A stretch of DNA of 64,000 nucleotides, taken from assembly GCA_022567305.1 (NCBI GenBank), contig JADFHF010000003.1:96981-160980 (forward strand). Reading direction: 5' to 3'. The position numbers and the translations under genes were made by a program. The stretch comes from Bacteroidota bacterium. GTDB taxonomy: Bacteria; Bacteroidota; Rhodothermia; Rhodothermales; UBA10348. Positions 44,575-51,949 of this stretch are shown here, piece by piece. Below the pieces are notes generated by a model, which did not search any database, was not told the origin of the DNA, and saw only the letters and a list, made by a program, of their open reading frames with translations. Within the stretch, counting starts at the first letter, position 1; each line of letters begins with the position of its first letter.

Positions 44575-45204
44575 GTGAGTTCTTCTCCGCATATCGCTGC
44601 TATTATTCCTGCAGCAGGACGATCAAGTCGATTTCTTGCCGCCGACAACGGTACGAATACGGCCACCACTAAATTGGTTCAACGTGTCGGCGGACGCACC
44701 GTGATCGAACGGGTTGTATCGGTGGTTGTCGAGTCCGGCTGTCAGTCCTGTGTGGTTGTCACCGGACATGAGGAGGTGCAAATTCGTGCTCTGCTCCGGG
44801 GAAAAGACGTATCGATCGTCTCCAACGAGGCATACGAGACAGGAATGGGCTCCTCAATCGCAAAAGGTGTCGCGATGGTACCAAACGCTGACGGTTATTT
44901 GATTTTGCCTGCAGATATGCCGCTCGTCAAGCTGGAGAGTGTTCGCACTATTATCCGCGCGTTCCGACCGACCGGTATCGTGGCCCCGGTGTTTGACGGT
45001 CGTCGAGGTCATCCTGTGCTTTTCTCTTCGAGATTCCGGAATGAACTACTCCAAATTGATCCCTCCGGTGGCGCGAGTCCGGTACTTTCGGCAAATCCGG
45101 GGGTCGTTTTCGAAATTGAAGTCGCCGATTCGGGTATTCATGTAGACATTGACACGTTTGAGGACCTCCAAGAAGCCCAGTTACGGATCAATTCTGATTA
45201 TTAG
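44575..45204 (+). CDS. Nucleotidyltransferase, MobA/MocA-like (molybdopterin cytidylyl/guanylyltransferase family)
   Basis: It has 209 residues and starts with a GTG directly after the feoB stop. IIPAAGRSSRF is the Gly-rich nucleotide-binding loop and KLVQRVGG the following Lys; LPADMPLV is the metal-binding Asp motif, and GHPVLFSSRF and VDIDTFEDL complete the MocA pattern. It probably adds CMP to molybdopterin to make the cofactor of xanthine dehydrogenase-type enzymes. The next gene is xdhC, which fits that role. It is probably transcribed with feoAB. Confidence 0.9.
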   Translation: MSSSPHIAAIIPAAGRSSRFLAADNGTNTATTKLVQRVGGRTVIERVVSVVVESGCQSCVVVTGHEEVQIRALLRGKDVSIVSNEAYETGMGSSIAKGVAMVPNADGYLILPADMPLVKLESVRTIIRAFRPTGIVAPVFDGRRGHPVLFSSRFRNELLQIDPSGGASPVLSANPGVVFEIEVADSGIHVDIDTFEDLQEAQLRINSDY

Positions 45205-45218
45205 CGAGGCCTGCCCAA

Positions 45219-46235
45219 GTGCGCGATCTACTCTCGACCATTCTGAATTGGAAAAAGGAAGACAAATCTTTTGCCATTGCCCGTGTGGTCTCAACGTGGA
45301 GATCGGCGCCGCGTCACCCGGGAGCATCCATGCTCGTTTCTGAGGGACTCGACGTCGTCGGTTCGGTGAGTGGGGGATGCATCGAGGGAAGCGTGATCGA
45401 AGCCGCCGCCGAGGTATTGAGGAACGGGGGCTCCAGACTTCTCGATTTCGGTGTGGACGATGAGACGGCCTGGTCGGTCGGTCTGAGTTGTGGAGGACAG
45501 GTTCAGGTTCTTGTAGAGCCCTGGACCCATCTGGAAAATGAATTAGCCGACGAGTCATTGATTGGTCTTCTGAAATCGAACGAACCCTTTGTTTTGGCTA
45601 CGACGCTTACGAACGAGCCGAATCAACACATACTTGTTCGAGAGCGAGAGGGTCATTCGGGTTTGGAAAAAGATGTTCTTCAGGGAGCCTTGAAGGCGCT
45701 CTCCCGACGCGAGTCAGTAGTTGTTGAATCTGGGAACGCACGTACTTTTTTCCATGTTTTTCCGTCCAAAGCCCGCCTACTCTTAGTAGGAGGAGCTGAT
45801 ATCACTGTAAAACTCCTCAATCTTGCGTCTTCTCTCGAATTTGAGACCGTGGTCATCGACCCCAGGGCCGTCTTTGCAGATGTTGCTCGCTTCGAAACAC
45901 AGCCCGACCATTTGATCAACAAATGGCCACAGGAAGTCATGGACGATTTGGAGCTGGACGAAAACACGTTTGCCGTTTTGCTAACACACGATCCTAAAAT
46001 CGATGATCCGGCCATTCATAGTCTGCTGAAGAGTCCGGTCGCATATATCGGTGCGCTGGGGGGATCTCGAACTCAAGACAAGCGGAAAGAGCGCCTCAGA
46101 AACGCTGGATTTAGTGAGGCTCAGTTGGAGCGAATTCACGGACCCGTGGGATTGGACATCGGGGCGATGTCACCCAGCGAGATTGCCTTAAGCGTGATAG
46201 CGGAAATCGTGGCAGTCAAGAACCAGAGGGACTAA
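45219..46235 (+). CDS. XdhC/CoxI family molybdenum hydroxylase maturation protein
   Basis: It has 338 residues from a GTG start. The XdhC N-terminal domain is clear (SFAIARVVSTWRSAPRHPGASMLVSE, GSVSGGCIEGSVIEAA, GLSCGGQVQVLVE), with conserved Cys in SGGCIEG and GLSCGG. The C-terminal Rossmann domain has LLLVGGADITVKLLNLA, AYIGALGGSRTQDKRKERL and GPVGLDIGAMSPSEIALSVIAEIVA. XdhC helps insert sulfurated molybdenum cofactor into xanthine dehydrogenase-type enzymes. Only a [2Fe-2S]-subunit stump of such an enzyme remains close by (46699-46833). Confidence 0.95.
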   Translation: MRDLLSTILNWKKEDKSFAIARVVSTWRSAPRHPGASMLVSEGLDVVGSVSGGCIEGSVIEAAAEVLRNGGSRLLDFGVDDETAWSVGLSCGGQVQVLVEPWTHLENELADESLIGLLKSNEPFVLATTLTNEPNQHILVREREGHSGLEKDVLQGALKALSRRESVVVESGNARTFFHVFPSKARLLLVGGADITVKLLNLASSLEFETVVIDPRAVFADVARFETQPDHLINKWPQEVMDDLELDENTFAVLLTHDPKIDDPAIHSLLKSPVAYIGALGGSRTQDKRKERLRNAGFSEAQLERIHGPVGLDIGAMSPSEIALSVIAEIVAVKNQRD

Positions 46236-46693
46236 TTCGTTGTCTCGGGGGTGATGGCGTGCCGACTCGCACCTTGGATTGCCGTACATGCCGCCTCCCA
46301 TGCCAGCAACGCACACTTGATCCGTGTGGGGGCCGATATCACACCGGTCAAAGTAATCAAATCGCCTAGAGAATCGTCAGAAGGTGGGTTTTCAATGAGA
46401 AGTGCCGTTCGGAACGATGAAAAAAGCGCGAGTGCCGATTCAAACGAGGCCCCGGATAGCATCGAAGTCATCATCGAAGCAGATGCTTTTGAGATGGCGC
46501 ATCCATAGCCTTCGAAACTGATCTGCCGAATGATGTGCGAATTCAGGTCCAGATAAATCGTATAGCGATCACCGCACAAGGGATTGTATGCCTCCGCGGT
46601 GTGCGAGAACGGATCCAGTCTATGGAAATGTCTTGGCGCCTGGTCGTGGTCCAGTATCAGCGCCTGATAAAGTTCTTCTTTCTCCGTGTCCAT
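46232..46693 (-). CDS. SufU/NifU-like iron-sulfur cluster assembly protein
   Basis: It has 153 residues. The cluster/zinc ligands are Cys40 and Asp42 in NPLCGD, Cys65 in GYGCAISKASASMM and Cys127 in TRIKCALLAW. SufU accepts sulfur from SufS for Fe-S cluster assembly in the cytoplasm. It is not next to other suf genes. It lies 5 bp downstream of the iorA stump on the same strand and convergent with xdhC (4-bp overlap of stops). The C-terminal tail (RHAITPETTN) is short but normal. Confidence 0.93.
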   Translation of the reverse strand: MDTEKEELYQALILDHDQAPRHFHRLDPFSHTAEAYNPLCGDRYTIYLDLNSHIIRQISFEGYGCAISKASASMMTSMLSGASFESALALFSSFRTALLIENPPSDDSLGDLITLTGVISAPTRIKCALLAWEAACTAIQGASRHAITPETTN

Positions 46694-46698
46694 GTCAA

Positions 46699-46833
46699 CT
46701 AAGACAGACGAATGGGGAGCGACCGGTTGGATGTCCCGGTTAAGCCGATTTCGTCTAGAAGAGCCCAGAGTAACGGCATGTCCGGCGAGATGTCTACCTC
46801 GTGTTCTTCGCCGTTTACTTTAAGCGCAAACAT
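46699..46833 (-). pseudogene. Truncated [2Fe-2S] subunit of an IorA-type molybdenum hydroxylase
   Basis: A 44-codon frame starts MFALKVNGEEHEVDISPDMP and continues LLWALLDEIGLTGT, which is the well-known N-terminus of isoquinoline 1-oxidoreductase alpha subunits. In intact proteins LTGT is followed by KFGCG and the four cluster cysteines; here it breaks off into SNRSLPIRLS and a stop, so no cluster ligand remains. It is a deletion remnant. The rest of the enzyme (cysteine domains, large subunit) is absent, while maturation genes mobA-like and xdhC remain alongside. Confidence 0.8.
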
Positions 46834-46870
46834 GGCTATCGTATCGGGTCAGAATGAAATAATCTAGATA

Positions 46871-46895
46871 TAAATACTTGTTTAACAAGTACTTA
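46871..46895. promoter_or_regulatory. 25-bp near-perfect palindrome, putative operator
   Basis: TAAATACTTGTT and AACAAGTACTTA flank one central T; 11 of 12 arm positions are complementary. It lies in the intergenic region between the iorA stump (start at 46833, minus) and a small plus-strand gene (start at 46982), where it could control either. No regulator gene is adjacent, and the family of the binding protein cannot be told. Confidence 0.6.
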
Positions 46896-46981
46896 CAGCT
46901 AACATTAATTGGAGCGGTTAAGATCAGGGTTAAGGTTTCGGGTGTCTATTCAGGTAAAACCCAACTATTTGGAGGCTGCTT

Positions 46982-47299
46982 ATGGCACAGGCAATAGTAT
47001 ACACAAACGGACACGGAAAACTCATCGAATATGATCCAATAAATGAGGAATGGCCAGCGGGTCGATCTATCGACATTGGCAACGTAATGGATGATTTTGA
47101 AATTTCAGCACTAAGGCTGAAAATGTATGCTATCCGCGTACACCTTCTTCTGCCGCTACTCGAAAGCTCCTGTCGCTTCAAGCGCCGGGATGCGTCAGCT
47201 CTCTTTCTGGAGCTGATCGCGGACGCCCTAAAAGAGGGTGAAGAATACAAAGCCTCTTTCAACACTGTCTCGTTGACCTTCTACCAGAGGACTCAATAG
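46982..47299 (+). CDS. Hypothetical 105-residue protein, putative first gene of a small operon
   Basis: A strong ribosome site (GGAGG at 46971) precedes the ATG by six bases. The protein starts MAQAIVYTNGHGKLIEYD and has an alpha/beta look: a short strand-rich N-terminus (LIEYDPINEEWPAGRSIDIGNVM) and helices (RLKMYAIRVHLLLPLLESS, RRDASALFLELIADALKEGEEY). There is no signal peptide, so it is cytoplasmic. I recognise no domain. The palindrome 87 bp upstream and the following gene with a similarly strong ribosome site suggest a regulated unit. Confidence 0.7.
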   Translation: MAQAIVYTNGHGKLIEYDPINEEWPAGRSIDIGNVMDDFEISALRLKMYAIRVHLLLPLLESSCRFKRRDASALFLELIADALKEGEEYKASFNTVSLTFYQRTQ

Positions 47300-47322
47300 G
47301 CGGAAAAAGAAGGAGGTACGTC

Positions 47323-47670
47323 ATGAACTCTCCAGACATATGGAGCGCACCTGTTATAAACGGAAAAGGAGAGCGCGTCAGCCTGATCAACGGGCGCACT
47401 CAAGGAATCGGCGAATTCAATAAATCCGCCATGGGACGTCACAAGCTCTTGACTTCGGCGGTCCTAAATGCGTTAGGTGATGCGAGCAAATCAGTTTGTC
47501 CGCACAAAATGCACTCCGGAATCCCGCATCTTTTTCCTGGCTTTCTCGCCTTTCTGGGTGGAAACCGGACGAGTCGCATCCGCGATCAGCGCGACTTCGA
47601 AACCTTCTCTCCGAGCGTCAAGCGCAGTCGCGAGCACACACACATCCTCGGCGAGGCCACCAACCAATAG
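47323..47670 (+). CDS. Small gene with native 5' part and an antisense-derived 3' part
   Basis: AAGGAGG is followed by an ATG at 47323. The first 54 or so residues (MNSPDIWSAPVINGKGERVS, LINGRTQGIGEFNKSAMGRHK and on to VLNALGDA) look like real protein. From about 47480 the frame runs into the complement of the nicotinamidase gene and reads PHKMHSGIPHLFPGFLAFLGG and further nonsense. The natural 3' end was probably lost when the region beyond was inserted. The intact 5' part has no recognised domain. Confidence 0.5.
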   Translation: MNSPDIWSAPVINGKGERVSLINGRTQGIGEFNKSAMGRHKLLTSAVLNALGDASKSVCPHKMHSGIPHLFPGFLAFLGGNRTSRIRDQRDFETFSPSVKRSREHTHILGEATNQ

Positions 47671-48066
47671 ACGCTGAATACCATCCTTGCGTAGCTGTTC
47701 GACGATCCCTGTCTGGTCGAAGGCGGAGTTTTGATCCTGGTCGAATCGAACCCCCTTGGTCACTATTACCGCGGAGTCCGGCAGCTCTAAGTTCGAATGG
47801 AAGCGTGCCCCATCGCTGTCCTGCAGGCAGTGGGGCGGCCAAGGTCCACCGCGCTCGTTGAAACTGACATGTCCGACAGGGTGCCAATCGCGCGAGGCGT
47901 AGATCGGCACACCCCTGGCAACGGCAGCTGCAATCCAGCGATTGAGGATAGGAACCACTTTATCGCCGTCTTCGATCGGTAACGCCCCTCCGGGGCAGAA
48001 GTCATTCTGGACATCCACGATCATTAGGGCGTCACCGCGCCGAAGCATTTCTTCGATTTTGCTCAT
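47491..48066 (-). CDS. pncA: Nicotinamidase (PncA)
   Basis: I start at the ATG at 48066, which has GGAGAAATCGA before it; 191 residues. The triad of the cysteine hydrolase family is visible: Asp18 in MIVDVQNDFCPGGAL, Lys104 in VTKGVRF and Cys143 in GLAEDVCVLATALDA. The metal site has Asp60 and His62 (SRDWHP) and His79 (PWPPHC). It hydrolyses nicotinamide to nicotinate in the cytoplasm, the first step of nicotinamide salvage. The next enzyme of the route, nicotinate phosphoribosyltransferase, is encoded directly upstream on the same strand. Confidence 0.95.
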   Translation of the reverse strand: MSKIEEMLRRGDALMIVDVQNDFCPGGALPIEDGDKVVPILNRWIAAAVARGVPIYASRDWHPVGHVSFNERGGPWPPHCLQDSDGARFHSNLELPDSAVIVTKGVRFDQDQNSAFDQTGIVEQLRKDGIQRLLVGGLAEDVCVLATALDARREGFEVALIADATRPVSTQKGEKARKKMRDSGVHFVRTN

Positions 48067-48117
48067 TCGATTTCTCCGCAACCTCCGGCAAGACTTGCCC
48101 TTGATGCAATTCGCGGA

Positions 48118-49980
48118 TCAACCAGCCGCGACCTCGTCCTGGTACTGTGACAATGCTCGACTGATCTCCACCGGATAGGGAGGTTCGGCTGGGGCGAGAT
48201 CACGCACACGGTCCGGAAGGCGGGCGACCTGACGCTGCGCATAGTCGCGTGCGGACTCGAGGTTGACACGGCCGGCAGAAAGCCGCTCCCCGTTGCGCAT
48301 CATAGTAACGAGCAACGGCCGTCCCGGAAGGTCTTCATCAGCCTGGGCGATTACGTCGCGCGCGTCGCGGTTGTTCTCCGTCATTCGAAAAACTTGCTTG
48401 CGGCCCGGAAGGATCGGCTTGTCGGTGGAAAACTTAAACCGTCCCTTGCCGGCGTACTCGCAGAGCTTGTAGACGATGTCCAGGTTGGGGGCGTCGATCG
48501 ACAGGCCCATGCTGGTACCGACGCCGAAGCCCTCGATCGGGGCCCCTGAAGTCACGAGCTCCTCAATTCTATCCTCGTCGAGCCCCCCGCTGGCGAAGAT
48601 CCCGACCTTACCGAGCCCCGCCTTGTCGAGCAGCCGGCGAACCTGTTTCGAAAGCACGAGCAGGTCGCCGGAATCTAGTCGCACCGCCTTTACTCGGAAG
48701 TCTTCGCCCAGTGTGTTGGCCAGATCGATGACCTTACGCACACCCGCCAAGGTGTCGTAGGTGTCGATCAACAGCACCGTGTCCGGATAGAGCCGAGTGA
48801 ACGAGCGGAAGGCCGATGCTTCATCTTGATGTGCCTGGATGTAGCTGTGTGCCATGGTGCCTGTGACCGGCACCGCAAACTGCCGGGCAGCAAGAACATT
48901 GGATGTCGCGGAAACGCCGGCGATGTACGCCGCGCGGACGGCCTTGAGGGCGGCGTCGATCCCGTGTATCCGCCGCGCGCCGAAGTCAACCACGGGGCGG
49001 CCGTCGGCAGCAGTCACTACGCGCTGGGCTTTCGAAGCGAGCACGGTCTGGAGGTGGATCTGGTTCATGACAAAGGTCTCTACGACCTGCGCTTGCGGCA
49101 GGGGAGCGACGACTTCCAAAATCGGCTCGTTGGGGAAAACGGGCGTGCCTTCGGGAACTGCGTAGATATCGCCGGTAAAGCGAAAAACACGCAGCCAGTT
49201 AAGAAAACGGTCGGAAAACTTCCCAAGTGACGCCAGAAACGCGAGATCGTCGTCGCCAAAACGCAGGCTCTCAAAATAATCGAGTACGGTGTCCAGTCCG
49301 CAGGCCAGTAAGAAGTTTCGCCGCGCAGGCAGGCGACGAACGAAAAGGCTGAAAACCGCGTTCTCTGTCATCCCTTCCTCGAAATAGGCTTGCAGCATCG
49401 TGAGCTCGTAAAGATCTGTGAAGAGCGCGAGCCCATTGTCCCGCGCTTCGACCAGCTCGTCGAGTAGCCGGCCGTAAAGGCGAAGAGCAGCGTCATCGAA
49501 CAGCACGAAACGAACGTGCTTAACGGACGACAAATGCGACGTTTGCTCGAGCACAACCTTCAGGGCGACCCGCGCCGCGTCTTCCGTCGGATAGCCGAAT
49601 GCACCCGTTGATAGCGCGGGGAAGGCGGTCGACCCGATATCGTGCTGCTCGCAAAGGTCGAGCGCGTTACGGTAGCAGTCGGCTAATAGAATATCAGCCG
49701 GCTCGTCTCGTCCGTAGCGCGGTCCCAAGCAGTGGATGACGTAACGATTGGGTAGCCCACGCGCACCGGTGATGACCGCCTGGCCGGGCCGTAACGGCGC
49801 AAGTGGCCGGCACTCTTTTTCAAGACCTGGACCCGCCGCGCGATGGATCGCGCCCGCCACGCCGCCCCCGATCCGCAGCTCTGCGTTGGCTGCGTTGACG
49901 ATGGCGTCCATGTCGGGCTGATCCGCGATATTCCCGCATACGCATTCGATGAAAACACCGTTATATTTCCGCGAAGTCAT
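48118..49980 (-). CDS. Fusion of a macro domain and nicotinate phosphoribosyltransferase
   Basis: It has 620 residues. Residues 1-175 form a macro domain with the ADP-ribose-binding motifs NAAN (29-32), GGGVAGAIHRAAG (38-50) and ALSTGAFGYP (122-131), as in proteins that hydrolyse ADP-ribose esters or O-acetyl-ADP-ribose. From about 184 (GLALFTDLYELTMLQAYFEEG) the protein is a complete NAPRTase: NFLLACGLDTVLDYFESL, VVDFGARRIHG, GVSATSNVLAARQFAVPVTGTMAHSYI, LIDTYDTLAGVRKV, AVRLDSGDL, GIFASGGLDEDRI and GVGTSM. It makes nicotinate mononucleotide from nicotinate and PRPP. The linker is short and both parts look intact, so the fusion is probably functional. The nicotinamidase gene follows 52 bp downstream. 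Confidence 0.93.
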   Translation of the reverse strand: MTSRKYNGVFIECVCGNIADQPDMDAIVNAANAELRIGGGVAGAIHRAAGPGLEKECRPLAPLRPGQAVITGARGLPNRYVIHCLGPRYGRDEPADILLADCYRNALDLCEQHDIGSTAFPALSTGAFGYPTEDAARVALKVVLEQTSHLSSVKHVRFVLFDDAALRLYGRLLDELVEARDNGLALFTDLYELTMLQAYFEEGMTENAVFSLFVRRLPARRNFLLACGLDTVLDYFESLRFGDDDLAFLASLGKFSDRFLNWLRVFRFTGDIYAVPEGTPVFPNEPILEVVAPLPQAQVVETFVMNQIHLQTVLASKAQRVVTAADGRPVVDFGARRIHGIDAALKAVRAAYIAGVSATSNVLAARQFAVPVTGTMAHSYIQAHQDEASAFRSFTRLYPDTVLLIDTYDTLAGVRKVIDLANTLGEDFRVKAVRLDSGDLLVLSKQVRRLLDKAGLGKVGIFASGGLDEDRIEELVTSGAPIEGFGVGTSMGLSIDAPNLDIVYKLCEYAGKGRFKFSTDKPILPGRKQVFRMTENNRDARDVIAQADEDLPGRPLLVTMMRNGERLSAGRVNLESARDYAQRQVARLPDRVRDLAPAEPPYPVEISRALSQYQDEVAAG

Positions 49981-50043
49981 AAGAATGCTGCTTTCGTCTT
50001 GAACTGATTCTCTCGGCGGTGTTTAGTTGCAGGCCAAAAACGG

Positions 50044-50518
50044 CTACCGGAGCGCCGCCCCTTCCTCCTCCGATCCGTTCTCCTTGCAGACCGGCAAATG
50101 CGTCACTTCTACGATGACCTCTTCGTCGCTCGTGAACATACGCGACGTCGTGCCAGCCGGGTACACAATAGAATGATCCCGGCCCGTACGCTTTCGCAGC
50201 CGCGCGCGTCAGATCTTCGCCGAACGCCAGGTACATCGTTCCAGACCGGACTCGGACCACCTCGAGCTCGGTGCGCTCGTGGGTATATGGTGGGGCATCC
50301 CAGTTGGGCCGCATCTTGAGCCGGACAACCGAGTATTCGTTGCTTCTAATGTCGCCGTAAAGGACGGCCAGCTGCCAGCCTGCGGGGCTGTCCTGCCAGT
50401 CAAGTTCTTCGGCTGTAAGCGAGAGAACACCAACGGGCAATTGCACCTGCGCTCGGAGGACATCAGGCGAGACCGACAGCAAAAGCAAAGCCGCCAAGGT
50501 GGATAGAACTACGCGCAT
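50044..50518 (-). pseudogene. Secreted cupin protein, broken by a one-base frameshift
   Basis: Starting at the ATG at 50518 (after GGGAGG) a frame encodes a signal peptide (ending LRAQ) and a cupin (AVLYGDIRSNEYSVVRLKM, APPYTHERTELEVVRVRSGTMYLAFG, GPGSFYCVP). At about 50160 one extra base in a C/G run shifts the frame; in the shifted frame the sequence goes on naturally as AGTTSRMFTSDEEVIVEVTH and LPVCKENGSEEEG to a stop at 50044. The original protein was thus about 158 residues. Either the gene is broken or the assembly has one wrong base. Role unknown. Confidence 0.7.
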
Positions 50519-50769
50519 ACTCACCTCCCTTTGGATTGAGTCTTCGCCAGCCCCGCTGTCTTCTTGTTGAGTGGCCCCAGGGCGGGTCAGCTAACATGTA
50601 ATCTCCGGACGAGTATCGGCGAACGCCTAATGAACGTCCCCATCTCGCCCCACTTGATATTCCATGAGTGTAATCACATCACCTGACTAGAGCAAGAAAA
50701 CGAGAGCGATATGAAGAAGTGATCCGCATCTCGTTTTTGTCCGCCTCTCCTCTTTTTCTAAAAGCTAAC

Positions 50770-51416
50770 TCAGTCAATGATCACCCCCGCAGCCATAGCC
50801 ATGAAGGTGTCGGGGACCTCAACTGCGCCTGCACCCTGGAAGAGGAGCACGCCCACCAGATCCTTCGCTGGATCAATCCTTCCGAAACCCCTACCGGAAC
50901 CCATCCGAAAGGAGCCAATAGATGCTACCGACAACGTTCCCAGCGGTTCGCGCACGACTCGCCAGCCAAGACCCCAGCCTATTCCCGCCAAATAGCCCGT
51001 CTGCAGATCGCCTGTATGGACCGCCGTCATTATTTCTACCGACGACCGGGAAAGAATCCGCACACCATGGTAAGTCCCTCCATTGAGCATCATTTGGCAA
51101 AACGCTGCCATGTCCGGAGCTGTCGAGTTTATTCCGAATGCCGGACTCGCATACCTCGCTCCTTCGGGATAGAGATCGCCATTGGACTTGCTCAACGTGC
51201 CGTCCCGAAGAATGTACCTGGATGTCTTCCGTCGCTGTATCCCCGCCGGCGGGAAGAAAAAGCTGTCCTCCATTCCGAGAGGTTTGAAGATCCGAGCGTC
51301 GACAAATCTTTCGAACGGCTGTTCGGATACCACGTCGATAATGCGGCCCAAAGTTACGAAGCCCGGGTCGCTGTACGACCACTCGGTGGAGTTGCCCCGC
51401 TTCAGTGGACAGTTAA
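50770..51416 (-). pseudogene. 3' part of a class C beta-lactamase-fold serine hydrolase
   Basis: The frame contains the second half of a serine hydrolase: EWSYSDPGFVTLGRIIDVVSEQPFERFV (the Y-x-N-type motif, here YSD), then IFKPLGMEDSFFFPPAG, SAPDMAAFCQMMLNGG and GIGWGLGWRVV. The first half with the nucleophile S-x-x-K is absent, and upstream sequence is unrelated. It is probably a truncated, inactive copy. The intact length of this family is about 380 residues, so about 170 residues are missing. Confidence 0.75.
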
Positions 51417-51560
51417 TGGCTTGGTGATTCGACCAAAGACGTGTTGTCGTGGTGGTACTCCAATGCCGTGACCGCCGAAATGCGCCAGCGTTTAGAAATC
51501 GGTGAGAGTTCGTTCATGGCTCGGGAGGCCGATGTCATCGCCGCATGGAAAGCCCGCTAG
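51417..51560 (+). pseudogene. 3' remnant of an unrecognised gene
   Basis: After a TAA, 47 codons read WLGDSTKDVLSWWYSN through AVTAEMRQRLEIGESSFMAR to EADVIAAWKAR and a stop at 51560. Codon use and the amphipathic sequence look like real protein, but there is no start. I cannot assign a family; a phage-type integrase tail or a transposase tail would fit the place but is unsupported. The strand is opposite to the neighbouring hydrolase fragment, so a rearrangement joined them. Confidence 0.4.
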
Positions 51561-51568
51561 GCAACTCG

Positions 51569-51949
51569 TTAGAGAATTGTGAGGGTACCTTCGGGGTGCT
51601 TGAAGTAGCTGGCGCGTTCGATATCCCTTATTTCGACCGTCGTCTGGAGATCGAGCACCGCCTCAGCTGACGAAAAATGCTCTCTCAGTGTTTCCAGCAA
51701 TCGGTTCCCCAGTTCTTTCTTCAGTTCGACTGATCTTCCCTCCAGAATACGTACGTCCAGATGGACGAATGCGTGAGAAGACCCCCCATCGGCGACCACA
51801 TACTCGTCCGCGATTCTTGCCCGGCTTTTGCAATTTGCAATTTTTATGCCTGCTGTCTCCTGAAGCACTCGATGAATTTCACGCAAGATGCCCTGGATAT
51901 CCGGTGGATCAGGCACATTCGCGGAATATTCGAGGGTCAGATGCGGCAT
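51569..51949 (-). CDS. 5-carboxymethyl-2-hydroxymuconate isomerase-like protein (tautomerase superfamily)
   Basis: It has 126 residues. The start MPHLTLEYSANVPD places Pro at position 2, which after Met removal is the catalytic N-terminal base of tautomerases; LRVRGGSSHAFVHLDVRILEGRS-type sequence (here DEYVVADGGSSHAFVHLDVRI) matches the HpaF/CHMI family. It could isomerise a homoprotocatechuate ring-cleavage product, but no other genes of that pathway lie nearby, so the native substrate is uncertain. Confidence 0.85.
   Translation of the reverse strand: MPHLTLEYSANVPDPPDIQGILREIHRVLQETAGIKIANCKSRARIADEYVVADGGSSHAFVHLDVRILEGRSVELKKELGNRLLETLREHFSSAEAVLDLQTTVEIRDIERASYFKHPEGTLTIL

Larger units (their letters stand above)
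47480..51560. mobile_element. Putative inserted NAD-salvage island with decayed edges
   Basis: This 4-kb stretch is visibly more GC-rich than its flanks (long runs such as 48480-49980) and interrupts the small gene at 47323. It carries pncA, macro-NAPRTase, a frameshifted cupin, a truncated serine hydrolase and a 3' gene scrap ending at 51560. No integrase, transposase, direct repeat or tRNA was seen at either edge, so how it entered is unknown. Boundaries are approximate. Confidence 0.5.
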
